Assembly: GCA_040882225.1 (NCBI GenBank)
Contig: JBBEBR010000005.1
Span: forward strand, 62,001-126,000
Direction: 5' to 3'
DNA length: 64,000 bases
From: Gracilimonas sp040882225
GTDB taxonomy: Bacteria; Bacteroidota; Rhodothermia; Balneolales; Balneolaceae
Part shown: one piece after another, positions 26,210 to 34,780 of the stretch
How the letters are laid out: every line of letters begins with the position of its first letter
Numbering within the stretch: the stretch's first letter is position 1
Position numbers and translations under genes: made by a program
The notes under the pieces: model-generated
The model's database searches: none
Told to the model about the DNA's origin: nothing
The model's input: the letters and a program-made list of their open reading frames with translations, nothing else

Positions 26210-27001
26210 TTATAATTGGTTAAAGCTCATCTTGTTTACTTTTTCAATATCTAAATATTCAAATAGACCTACCTCATTTGCTTTAGACCAGTCGGTTAAA
26301 AAAAATGTCATCTCTTCACTTCGCAATTCTTTGGGTATATCTGAAATCTGATGTATAAGAAAGATTTCAGAAGAGGAAAGTGAATCCCTTAATATTTCGC
26401 CGAGAATCCTAGAAAGCATTTCGTCAAATCTTCTTACTTCATGAATTATATCTATTGCTCTCGCTATTGTTTTTACAAAAGGAAGTAAATCATCCTGATT
26501 ATCAAAAAATAAACTTCTTACTATTCCAAGTGCTTTTCTCTTATCGTTTTTCTTTTCGAGTTTATAAAACTCATCACGATAATCTTTCATCATTCTTTTT
26601 AATGCTTCTATACTTTTAATTTTTGTATGATCGTGTTGATTTCTACCTACTCCTTCTTTAGGCCGGTATGAAAAAGAAGTTAAATGTCGTTGTTTATTTT
26701 CAATTACTTTGAAAAAGATATTCATCAAGCTGTCTGATCTATTTAATTTAGCTTGATCTTCAAAGACACCTTCAGTGTTTTCAATATGATTTTTTTGTTG
26801 CTGATAAGTAAAATAAATAAGAATAACTGCAAGTAGACTGAATATCGCTCCAAGTATCCCCCCAAAATAATCACCAAAACTCCCCCAATCATTGATTCCT
26901 GTTGATAAATTTGTTCCCCAAAAGTTCATCACAAAAGCTAAAATGATGGCTAACGTAACTATTAATGTAGTCACTGTAATTATCTTCAAATAGTTATCCA
27001 T
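26210..27001 (-). CDS. Putative phage abortive-infection (putAbiC-like) membrane protein
   Basis: 263 aa. Two N-terminal TM helices (about 6-28 and 45-68) flank WGSFGDYFGGILGAIFSLLAVILIYFT-type sequence (motif FGDYFGGILG). A charged cytosolic domain rich in Lys/Asp/Glu with long helices follows. This layout and motif match my memory of the putative phage abortive infection family (PF16872). AT content and Lys/Ile/Asn use are higher than in neighbours, consistent with transfer. It ends 57 bp from tRNA-Arg. Proposed role is phage defence; no direct functional residue is visible. Confidence 0.6.
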   Translation of the reverse strand: MDNYLKIITVTTLIVTLAIILAFVMNFWGTNLSTGINDWGSFGDYFGGILGAIFSLLAVILIYFTYQQQKNHIENTEGVFEDQAKLNRSDSLMNIFFKVIENKQRHLTSFSYRPKEGVGRNQHDHTKIKSIEALKRMMKDYRDEFYKLEKKNDKRKALGIVRSLFFDNQDDLLPFVKTIARAIDIIHEVRRFDEMLSRILGEILRDSLSSSEIFLIHQISDIPKELRSEEMTFFLTDWSKANEVGLFEYLDIEKVNKMSFNQL

Positions 27002-27332
27002 GCTATGTTATTTATTATAGATTAATGAGAGGATGTAAAACAGAACTCTTCTTCAATTAAATATAACCGACATTTATTTCAAACCTGCTAATCTTCGACA
27101 TTGAATTCTTCGTAATGACTTTTCTAATCAGCTGGATTATTCATTACCATCAATATCTAAATTAATCAATAGAAAATAGGTGATTAAATTTAATTTCGAC
27201 TGGTACAAAGTGAATGTATTACTTACTGTCAAGTTAACTTGTCATGCATTTTTTAAACTCTACCTGATGGTTTTTTAACGCCTCTTTCAGCCCACCCATA
27301 CATCCATTATATTCCGCCACAAAAAAATACGA
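27002..27332. other. Gene-free AT-rich gap
   Basis: 331 bp between the divergent Abi-like gene and plsC. No coding frame of quality. The only structure noticed is a perfect 12-bp palindrome CAAGTTAACTTG at 27230-27241 (extended by imperfect GTC/GTC flanks), a possible operator about 90 bp before plsC. Confidence 0.55.
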
Positions 27333-28097
27333 ATGGCAACTTCTCTCTCCTTTCCAGAATATGTACGCAGTATACTCGCTATACTCATTTTCTTTTTGAT
27401 GTTCGCTATTTCAACGCCTTTTATCTTCGTATTGCTTGTGTTATCGTTTGGGAAGGCCACCAATTTTATAGTCGAGAATTTCGGCCCCATTATCGCCTAT
27501 CCGGTTTTATGGACACTCGGTATCAGGTTCCGGGTTATCCAACATGCCGAGCCGATTCCGCCTCCGGTAATCTATACCATCAACCACAGCTCTACCCTTG
27601 ACATCGTCACCATGATTGCACTTGGATTGCCTCATATCCGGTTTGTGGCAAAATGGGAACTGCAATACAACCCTCTCTTTTTTATTGTGGGAAGGCTGAC
27701 GGGACAGGTTTTCATTCAGCGCAAAAAAAGTGACCAAGCGGTGGCTACACTCCAAAAAACCTATAACCGCCTGAAACGCGACCGGCTTTCCATAATGGTG
27801 GCTCCTGAGGGTTCCCGTAAACATGAGGGGATTATCGGCCCATTCAAGAAAGGCGCATTCAGAATGGCTGTGGATTTGAAAATCCCCATAGTTCCCATTT
27901 ATTTTGAGGGAAATCAGGACCTAAGCCTTGGCGGTTCGCTACTGGCTAAAAGAGGTGCTATCAACGCTCACATTCATCCCCCTATTGATACTTCCGGCTG
28001 GACAACGGAAACCATTGATCAGCATATTGCCGAGCTCAGAGCAAAGTATTTAAAGTGGGCTGGTGTAGAAGAAGAATATCCATCAAAGACTTCATAA
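27333..28097 (+). CDS. plsC: 1-acyl-sn-glycerol-3-phosphate acyltransferase (PlsC family)
   Basis: 254 aa: N-terminal TM helices (about 12-40 and 48-62), catalytic motif I NHSSTLD (H85...D90, HX4D), motif II FIQRKKS, motif III APEGSRKHEG, and motif IV IPIVPIYFEG. It should transfer a fatty acyl group to the sn-2 position of lysophosphatidate in phospholipid synthesis at the inner membrane. Family is certain; the specific acceptor is the usual family inference. A lone gene. Confidence 0.88.
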   Translation: MATSLSFPEYVRSILAILIFFLMFAISTPFIFVLLVLSFGKATNFIVENFGPIIAYPVLWTLGIRFRVIQHAEPIPPPVIYTINHSSTLDIVTMIALGLPHIRFVAKWELQYNPLFFIVGRLTGQVFIQRKKSDQAVATLQKTYNRLKRDRLSIMVAPEGSRKHEGIIGPFKKGAFRMAVDLKIPIVPIYFEGNQDLSLGGSLLAKRGAINAHIHPPIDTSGWTTETIDQHIAELRAKYLKWAGVEEEYPSKTS

Positions 28098-28294
28098 GAA
28101 TTGTTGCTCTGTTTCACTTTTGAATCTACCTCTCTCTTTTGGGTTCTTCCCTTTCCATCCCCATTACAAATGGGAAACTGTATCTCGGAACCTGGCAGGG
28201 AATCTACCTTTGCGAACATCTCAATCATGGAGGTTTCCGCAAGCTTATTGTGACACTTATGAGTTGAGCGTCACAACTTTAGAGGCTATCAGGG

Positions 28295-28861
28295 CTAAAT
28301 TCCTTTACGTACCCGGAGCATCCGGTCTAACGAGCTTCTGTTTGGCGGATTTAAGTGATTGTGATGCTTGTTGGAGTACTTTACATCTTCGGAAGAGAAA
28401 AAAGCATCTGGGTCAACCGATTCAATAATCTCGACAATTTCATTCCATTTTCTTCTCTTGAGAACCGTGAAAATTACCTTTACATCACTATTAAAACCAC
28501 CTTGGGCATTAATGCTCGTTACCGCCATTCCTGCAGATTTTAAAGCTTCAATAAGCTCCGTTGATTTATTTTGGGTGATTATCCGAATCATCAACGTACC
28601 TACTTTCACCTTTTCTTCCAGATACAGCCCGATAAAGGTTCCCGCTGAAAACCCTGCGGCATAAGCAACATAATTTATCCAACTGTCTAAGCTTTTTAGC
28701 ACCTGTGCTACTACGATTACCCATATCAGCACTTCAAAAAAACCAAGTGCGGCGGAAGCAAATTTGTACCCACGAGAAACCATCGTAATTCGTAAAGTTC
28801 CAAGGGAAACATCTGCGATTCTGGCGAAAAAAATCAAGAGGGGGGTGAATACAAATTCCAT
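28295..28861 (-). CDS. UPF0316/DUF2179 membrane protein
   Basis: 188 aa. Three hydrophobic helices (about 5-20, 35-55, 62-80) with RIADVSLGTLRITMVSRG and GLYLEEKVKVG, then a cytosolic DUF2179-like domain (about 90-165: LMIRIITQNKSTELIEALKSAG). This is the UPF0316 architecture; biological role unknown. The start ATG follows a 5' leader containing a hairpin at 28884-28915. Confidence 0.85.
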   Translation of the reverse strand: MEFVFTPLLIFFARIADVSLGTLRITMVSRGYKFASAALGFFEVLIWVIVVAQVLKSLDSWINYVAYAAGFSAGTFIGLYLEEKVKVGTLMIRIITQNKSTELIEALKSAGMAVTSINAQGGFNSDVKVIFTVLKRRKWNEIVEIIESVDPDAFFSSEDVKYSNKHHNHLNPPNRSSLDRMLRVRKGI

Positions 28862-28883
28862 CTGAAGAGTCCTTTTTTAAATT

Positions 28884-28915
28884 AAAAAAGCCTATGACTT
28901 GCTGTCATTGGCTTC
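28884..28915 (-). promoter_or_regulatory. Hairpin with T-run in the leader of the UPF0316 gene
   Basis: On the minus strand GAAGCCAATGAC-agcaa-GTCATAGGCTT is followed by TTTTTT, ending about 23 bp before the ATG. Immediately upstream is TAATTTTG, an exact TAnnTTTG -7 box. The hairpin would sit at the very start of the transcript, so it is a leader structure/attenuator candidate, or the terminator of an unseen minus-strand small RNA. Confidence 0.5.
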
Positions 28916-29145
28916 GCTACAAAATTACGCATTTTTATTTCCCGCGTGAAGCAAAAACTACTATCTCTTGATAGATTTTCTTTATGGCTACTGTAGTATT
29001 TTTGATTAGGAAACAGCACTGATTTTGCTTTTAATTTAAGCTCTGATTTCCCTTTGTTGTATCCTGATGCGGCGCAAATAATTTCTTGAAAATCAGGAAT
29101 GATTTTACCCCGGCATTGGTATAGAAGATTAAATTATATTACCTC

Positions 29146-29709
29146 ATGGATTTAAAAATTATTAGCGGAACCGACCGCCCGAACTCCAACGCATTAAAGA
29201 TTGCGCATTATATAAAACCGTTGTATGAAGCCGAAAATGCTGAAGTTGAGATAGTTGATTTGCAGGATTTTCCTATTGCCGACGTAGCAGGTGGCAAATA
29301 TGGCAAGAAAATTCCTTCCGTAAGTAAATTTATCAACCCAATAATTGAAGCGGATGCGTTGGTTTTTGTAATTCCTGAATATAACGGAAGCTACCCCGGA
29401 ATTCTGAAGCTTGTTATAGATTACATGCCTTTCCCTTCAGCCTTTGAAAAAATGCCAATGACCTTTATTGGGGAATCTAAAGGTGCTTTTGGAGGATTGC
29501 GAGCCGTAGAACAATTCCAGATGGTAGCGAATTATCGGAATGCCCTTCAATTTCCTGAAAGGCTGTATATCTCCCGGGTCCATAAAACTTTTGATGAGCA
29601 TACCGGCTTAGAGGATGATTTCCAGCAAAAACTGCTACACTCTCAGGTTCAGAATTTTGTAAAATTCATACGAGCGGTAAAAAACTTAGAAATAGAACAG
29701 TTTAGCTAA
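29146..29709 (+). CDS. NAD(P)H-dependent FMN reductase family protein
   Basis: 187 aa flavodoxin-like fold. The N-terminal phosphate-binding loop is SGTDRPNSNALKIA and the FMN-contacting motif is PEYNGSYPGILKLVIDY. Members reduce FMN, quinones, azo dyes or chromate with NAD(P)H; the physiological acceptor here is unknown. GAFGGLRAVEQFQ is the second typical segment. Its stop is 2 bp from the convergent response-regulator stop, leaving no room for a terminator. Confidence 0.88.
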   Translation: MDLKIISGTDRPNSNALKIAHYIKPLYEAENAEVEIVDLQDFPIADVAGGKYGKKIPSVSKFINPIIEADALVFVIPEYNGSYPGILKLVIDYMPFPSAFEKMPMTFIGESKGAFGGLRAVEQFQMVANYRNALQFPERLYISRVHKTFDEHTGLEDDFQQKLLHSQVQNFVKFIRAVKNLEIEQFS

Positions 29710-29711
29710 TG

Positions 29712-30416
29712 CTAATTTGACCGCAACATATATCCTACACCGTGCAGGGTTATGAGGTAACGAGGATCTTCGGGGTGAACTTCGATTTTTGCCCGTAACT
29801 TTGAAATATGCACATCTACTGTACGGGTGTTGGTGCTGAATTCATAGCGCCACACTTTCTCCAAAAGTTCGTCTCTTGAAATAGGTTCATTAGCGCTTTT
29901 CAGTAAATACCTGATGAGTTCCACTTCACGGGAAGTAAGCTCCACTTCTTTTCCTTCAGGATGATAAACAGTTGATTCCTGCAAGTCTATCTTCACTGGG
30001 CCGAGCTGCAGAATATCTACCTGATTAGAGCTTGAATACGTGCCTGATCTTCGCAAGCGCGCCTGAATACGGGCAAGCAATTCCTTCACACCAAAAGGTT
30101 TGGTGAGGTAATCGTCGGCGCCAAGCGTTAGCCCCTGAACTTTATCAACTTCCTGTTCTTTTGCGGTTAAAATTATTATTGGGAAGGTATATTTCAGAGC
30201 CCGAACTTCTTCACAAATTTCATAACCGCTTTTCCCGGGAAGCATTAAATCCAGAAGCATAAGATCTGGATTATGCTCTTTAACCAAAGGAACGGCTTTT
30301 GTGCCTTCATCGGCTATTATTACCTCATACCCTTCGTTTTCTAAGGTGTCTTTTAATGTAAAAATCAGGCTGGGCTCGTCTTCAACAACGAGAATCTTTG
30401 TTTGCTTATCCGGCAT
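29712..30416 (-). CDS. OmpR/PhoB-family response regulator
   Basis: 234 aa. Receiver domain 6-120 with acidic pocket E12/D13, phosphoacceptor D56 (LLDLMLPGKSG), T/K switch (ILTAKEQ), then a winged-helix DNA-binding domain (about 140-232: LTSREVELIRYLLKSANEPISR, TRTVDVHISKLRAKI, ITLHGVGYML). It is activated by the histidine kinase whose gene overlaps its start by 11 bp. A regulator of this class binds direct repeats with 11-bp phasing, which makes the array at 51930-51979 a candidate target for this or another PhoB-like protein. Confidence 0.93.
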   Translation of the reverse strand: MPDKQTKILVVEDEPSLIFTLKDTLENEGYEVIIADEGTKAVPLVKEHNPDLMLLDLMLPGKSGYEICEEVRALKYTFPIIILTAKEQEVDKVQGLTLGADDYLTKPFGVKELLARIQARLRRSGTYSSSNQVDILQLGPVKIDLQESTVYHPEGKEVELTSREVELIRYLLKSANEPISRDELLEKVWRYEFSTNTRTVDVHISKLRAKIEVHPEDPRYLITLHGVGYMLRSN

Positions 30417-32121
30417 ATTCTGTAGACTTATTTATGTTTTTACCTGTCTGACCAACTTTATTATGTCTTTGAGGATAGTCTTCCCTAATCAATTTAGGGA
30501 ATATCACAGTAAAAGTTGTTCCCTTTCCAAGTACACTCTTCACAATTATTTCTCCGCCATTCAGGTCAACCAGGTTCTTCACAATACTCAGTCCAAGTCC
30601 ATGGCCTTTTGTTTTGGCTTTAAGTGAATCTTCAACCCTGAAAAACTTATTAAATATGCTCCTTAAATCTTTTTTGGGGATGCCAATTCCCTGATCCTGA
30701 ACACTCAGGTATATATCGTTTTTATCTGAGTTTAATGAGTAATGAATCAGCTTTACTCCGTTACTATATTTTATGGCATTGTCGGTGAGATTATTTAAAA
30801 TCGTTTCAAAACTATCCTCATCAATCATAACTAAAGAGCTTTTATCGCGGGAATCTAATTTTACGGTGAAGCCTTTGCTCTCGAGGTATTCCTGATTCTC
30901 TGTCAGAAACTTTTTAAGCAGGTCGTGCATCCGGTGTGGCGCAGCTTTAATCATCACCTCGCCAGAATCAACCCGCGCTACATCCAGCAGCTTCTCTATC
31001 ATTCTCCTCAGCCTAATGGATTCATCATAAATATGCTTTCCATACTGTTTCAGGCGATCGTTTTCGGTTACTCTTCCGTCCGAAATATTTTCACCTGCCG
31101 CCTGCATAACAGCCAGTGGAGTCTTTAGTTCATGCGTTACATTTGCGAGAAAATTTGCTTGCAGTTGCGCAAGGTTTCGTTCGCGCTGTGCGGTTACAAA
31201 CATGAAGATTAATGCGCCAACTAAAAATAAAACAGCAACCCCAAGCACTACAAGATTTTTCACAAGTGTAGCATTATAAACGTTTGCAATTGGGCTTTGA
31301 AGGAAGGCAAGACTGATAGTCCAGTTATTGAAATAACTTGGAAAGCGGTGAACATAATCCACCAAAGAACGATCATACTCAACGCTGGGATCATTCGTGG
31401 CAAGTGTCTCGTTGCTAATCCAGTTGTAAAGCCACACCACTACGCCGCTTTCCTCACTGGGACTAAAAAAGTCTTCAATTAAGGGATCTATAAGCTCGTT
31501 AACAACTACTTCATCATCTATTAAAAAAGTGAGGTAGCCAATTATTTTACTTTCTGTAAGGTTGATGAGGCCCACATTTAAACTCCGGTGCGAATCAAAT
31601 TCAATGTTGTTATTCCACCGATAATTGAGATCGTTTAGTTGAATTTTGGTTTTCGTTCTCACAATCCCTACACCATCACACACGGTTTCCGGATAAGAAT
31701 CCGTACGCTTCATGAGATTGGTTTCATAATCGTAGATATAAATCATGGTTTCGCTATCACAGGGATCTACATCTTCGGGAGTGTAATAAATTTCGTTATA
31801 TAATTTGCTTTGGGATACTCTAAGCAGTACTTCTTTGATTTTGGGAGGGAACTGCCCCGTCTCTCTTATTGAAGCCTCTATGGGTTCGAGTTCAATTTTA
31901 TGGAATCCTGAAAAAGGGCTGTTAAGTTCGTTACGAATCAAGTGATGGATTTCATCAACCTGATCAATACGGCGCTCTCCTTCTCCTTCTATCATTTGAT
32001 CACGGAGATTGTACAAAGAAAACACGTTCATACCTGTCAAGGCTATAATTGCGCCTAAACCAATCATAAGCAAAACCCAACGCAGCGCCTTATTCCGAAG
32101 TATTTTCATCTGATTTTTCAT
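30406..32121 (-). CDS. Membrane sensor histidine kinase
   Basis: 571 aa. TM1 (about 15-33), extracytoplasmic sensor (about 35-280) with two cysteines (DPCDSE and ETVCDG) that could form a disulfide, TM2 (about 283-305), then a short linker without obvious HAMP. HisKA follows with H330 (NVTHELKTPL), then HATPase boxes N (NLTDNAIKYS), G1 (DQGIGIPKK), F (IFNKFFR) and G2 (GHGLGLSIVKNL). It autophosphorylates and drives the coupled OmpR-type regulator. The signal is unknown; the sensor domain matched no family I recognise. Confidence 0.92.
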   Translation of the reverse strand: MKNQMKILRNKALRWVLLMIGLGAIIALTGMNVFSLYNLRDQMIEGEGERRIDQVDEIHHLIRNELNSPFSGFHKIELEPIEASIRETGQFPPKIKEVLLRVSQSKLYNEIYYTPEDVDPCDSETMIYIYDYETNLMKRTDSYPETVCDGVGIVRTKTKIQLNDLNYRWNNNIEFDSHRSLNVGLINLTESKIIGYLTFLIDDEVVVNELIDPLIEDFFSPSEESGVVVWLYNWISNETLATNDPSVEYDRSLVDYVHRFPSYFNNWTISLAFLQSPIANVYNATLVKNLVVLGVAVLFLVGALIFMFVTAQRERNLAQLQANFLANVTHELKTPLAVMQAAGENISDGRVTENDRLKQYGKHIYDESIRLRRMIEKLLDVARVDSGEVMIKAAPHRMHDLLKKFLTENQEYLESKGFTVKLDSRDKSSLVMIDEDSFETILNNLTDNAIKYSNGVKLIHYSLNSDKNDIYLSVQDQGIGIPKKDLRSIFNKFFRVEDSLKAKTKGHGLGLSIVKNLVDLNGGEIIVKSVLGKGTTFTVIFPKLIREDYPQRHNKVGQTGKNINKSTEYAG

Positions 32122-32206
32122 CTACATATTCAATGTATTAAAATACAATTAATAGTGTTTTTCAGTTTTCAAAATTGGTAAAAAACAGAAAATAAAAAGA
32201 AACGAC

Positions 32207-34198
32207 TTAGCGCTTCCAGGAATTGTTCAGCCGGTTCATATCAGGGTAGAATTGCTTGACGTCTATTTCAACACTTATTACAGGGCTTGGGGTTTTTATG
32301 GTGATGGAAGTATCCGTTAATCCTTTCAGCCAGTCATCCACATCAATTCGTTCCTGAATTTCGGTGCCATCTTCAAGGGTTATGGTAAGGTCTACAGGCA
32401 TTATAGCTTTTCCATGGTCACTGATTACAATAGTGGCTTCATTTTCATCCTGTGTAACTTCAAAAACCGCCTGATCAAGCACCCATGTCTCAAAATACCA
32501 GGATCTCCAAAACCAATTTAAATCTTTGCCCGAAACATCTTCAAAAGTATTGAACATATCGTAAGGTGTCGGATGTTTGTATGCCCAACGATCCATAAAT
32601 GTTTGCCATGCCTCTTCAAAAACATCCTCTCCTAAAACTCCCTGCAAAGCAAATAACACCGTGCCCGGCTTCGGATAAGACGCCACTCCATATGCGGGGC
32701 CGGGATAATGATAATCCGACCATCTCATTATTTCACCCTCGAAAGGAGTGCCTGCTACTCCAAGATAGCTGTTGAATTCTCCTAAACGATCGAAAGAATC
32801 AGGGAAAATATCCCAGCGGGCATTTGCCTCATGAAAAGTTGTTGAGCCTTCATCCATCCAGGCATGGCGGCGCTCGTTGCTACTCACGATCATTGGAATC
32901 CACATGTGCGCGATTTCGTGAGCGACCACATCATAGAGCGCTTCTGTAGGACGATTATTATACCCACCAATTACAGTCATCATTGGAAATTCCATCCCTC
33001 CCCCAATAATACCTGCTCCTTCCACTGAGGTCATATGCGGCCACGGATAGGAAATGCCTGTGTACTCCGACAAAAATGAAATGGAATGCGCGGTATACTC
33101 AGCGGCATCTTCCCAAAGCGGTGCGGATTGTCTCCAAAAAGCATTGATTTGAGTGAAGTCTGTTTCCCCATCTCCATCAACATCGCCAACCGGGGTGCGA
33201 AGGGCATCCCATTGCGATTCTAAAGTAGCGCTGAAAGCTGCATCACGTACATTTTCTGCCGTAAAGCGCCAGGTCAGGGTTCCGTCTTCAGATGATGTAG
33301 TGGTATTGCCGAAATCATCCCGCGAGACAATAGTTATAACTTCATCAGACTGTGCGGCATTTTGATACCTTTCATAAACCTGGGGAGTAAGAACTTCTTC
33401 GGGATTTAAAAAATCGCCTGTGCTCATTACCAGCCAGTTTTCTGGTGCGGTGATGTTTATCTGGTAGTTCCCAAAGTCGTGATAGAATTCAGCATTTCCG
33501 GTGAAAGTATCTGCAAACCAGCCTTGTAAATCATCGTAGGTGGAAATATGTGGAAACCAATATGCGATGAAAAATAAATTTTCCTGGCTATATCCCATTC
33601 TGCCGCTCGCGCCGGCTTGCGGAACTTTAAAATTCCAGTTTATCTCCACTTCTTTTGCTTGATTTGGCAAGAGCGGGGAATTGAGAACTACAATCAAATT
33701 AGTGCCTTGAATTACAAATCCAGGTTCAAAACGATTTACCTCTGAAAGCCCCACTCCTTCAGAAGCAACACGGCTAATATTCATGCCTCCGGTAATCTCA
33801 GCAGCATCCATTCGCGGCATGCCTTCTTTATGAAGATTCTGAGCTAATTCAAATACCAGCACATTTAGCGTATCGGGTGAATTATTTGTGTAAGTGATTT
33901 GCGCCCGTCCATGAAGCATGGTATCTGCGGGGGAAATTTCTGCGTCAATTATATATTCCGCATAATTGGTAAAATATTCAGGGCCGGGTTTCCCATCAAA
34001 AGAACGCGTTCCATTTTGCACTGCTTGCTGGAAGTCCAGGGGTTCTTCAACGAGATACGGAATCGGGCGTTCAGGTTGGATATAGGAACCAGCTTCTGTA
34101 GCAGCAGGATCAGTTGTAGTTTGAGTGGCTCTACAGGCGGTTAAAAAAGCGATTGAACTGAGTAGAATAATTTGTTTGAGAGACATCATATTGACCAT
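32207..34198 (-). CDS. M1-family zinc metallopeptidase, lipoprotein
   Basis: 663 aa. Lipoprotein signal with lipobox FLTAC (Cys22, or Cys18 if translation begins at the ATG four codons later). M1 catalytic core: substrate-recognition GGGMEFPMM, zinc site H427-E428-x-x-H431 and E450 (18 residues on), plus the usual N-terminal beta-saddle. It is predicted to trim N-terminal residues from peptides outside the cytosol. A downstream Ig-like domain closes the protein. No operon partner. Confidence 0.92.
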   Translation of the reverse strand: MVNMMSLKQIILLSSIAFLTACRATQTTTDPAATEAGSYIQPERPIPYLVEEPLDFQQAVQNGTRSFDGKPGPEYFTNYAEYIIDAEISPADTMLHGRAQITYTNNSPDTLNVLVFELAQNLHKEGMPRMDAAEITGGMNISRVASEGVGLSEVNRFEPGFVIQGTNLIVVLNSPLLPNQAKEVEINWNFKVPQAGASGRMGYSQENLFFIAYWFPHISTYDDLQGWFADTFTGNAEFYHDFGNYQINITAPENWLVMSTGDFLNPEEVLTPQVYERYQNAAQSDEVITIVSRDDFGNTTTSSEDGTLTWRFTAENVRDAAFSATLESQWDALRTPVGDVDGDGETDFTQINAFWRQSAPLWEDAAEYTAHSISFLSEYTGISYPWPHMTSVEGAGIIGGGMEFPMMTVIGGYNNRPTEALYDVVAHEIAHMWIPMIVSSNERRHAWMDEGSTTFHEANARWDIFPDSFDRLGEFNSYLGVAGTPFEGEIMRWSDYHYPGPAYGVASYPKPGTVLFALQGVLGEDVFEEAWQTFMDRWAYKHPTPYDMFNTFEDVSGKDLNWFWRSWYFETWVLDQAVFEVTQDENEATIVISDHGKAIMPVDLTITLEDGTEIQERIDVDDWLKGLTDTSITIKTPSPVISVEIDVKQFYPDMNRLNNSWKR

Positions 34199-34225
34199 TC
34201 AGTGGGTTTATTTGCAAAACAGGGT

Positions 34226-34609
34226 TTATTTTTGAGCCTTGAAATTTTTTTCGATTGACTCTTTCAAATCGTTGAATTCGATTGGTTTTACTAAATAATC
34301 AATATACCCGGTTTCCTTAGCTCTCTGTACATGGTATGGATCGGAATTTCCGGTAATATAAATAACAGGAACATCCGAGAATTTCCGGATTTCCATCATG
34401 GCATCGATACCATCAATTTCACCTTCTAAAGAAATATCCATCAAGATGAGATCTGGCTGAATTTTTTTTGCTACTTGTATAGCGGTTTTCCCGTATACCA
34501 GCTCCCCTTCTGCATCATATCCAAGTTTTTCTAAGTAGCTTTCGTACAGAAGATTCAGTATCAGATCATCTTCTACGATCATCACTGTCTTTTTCTGTTG
34601 ATTATCCAT
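34226..34609 (-). CDS. Single-domain CheY-like response regulator
   Basis: 127 aa, receiver only: acidic pocket E13/D14/D15, phosphoacceptor D58 (LILMDISLEGEIDG), Thr-equivalent in VIYITGNSD, and conserved Lys in YLVKPIEF. It has no output domain, so it acts by protein contact or phosphotransfer. No cognate kinase adjoins; 27 bp separate it from the M1 peptidase downstream, so co-transcription is possible. Resembles the receivers that ride with PAS kinases in Bacteroidota. Confidence 0.88.
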   Translation of the reverse strand: MDNQQKKTVMIVEDDLILNLLYESYLEKLGYDAEGELVYGKTAIQVAKKIQPDLILMDISLEGEIDGIDAMMEIRKFSDVPVIYITGNSDPYHVQRAKETGYIDYLVKPIEFNDLKESIEKNFKAQK

Positions 34610-34723
34610 TACGTGTAGTTAATTAATATTTTTCGCACCATATAGAACCAAGTAATAATAACATGAATTGATGTGAAACGAAATTTTTAAAAGCATAAAA
34701 GAAGAACAAAAATCGAATGCTTT

Positions 34724-34762
34724 AAAAAAAAAGCCTCGCTGCCAAAAGAGGCAACGAGGCTT
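34724..34762 (-). terminator. Terminator of the 1202-aa T9SS protein gene
   Basis: On the minus strand AAGCCTCGTTGCC-tcttttg-GCAGCGAGGCTT followed by a T-rich run; 18 bp after the stop codon. Confidence 0.88.
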
Positions 34763-34780
34763 GTAAAAAACCGATTCAGC

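Noticed and set aside
26080..27001. Integrated island at tRNA-Arg
   Set aside because: No integrase and no repeat of the tRNA 3' end downstream; only one Abi-like gene.
28120..28428. + strand frame over the UPF0316 C-terminal part
   Set aside because: Shadow of the real minus-strand gene; protein not credible.
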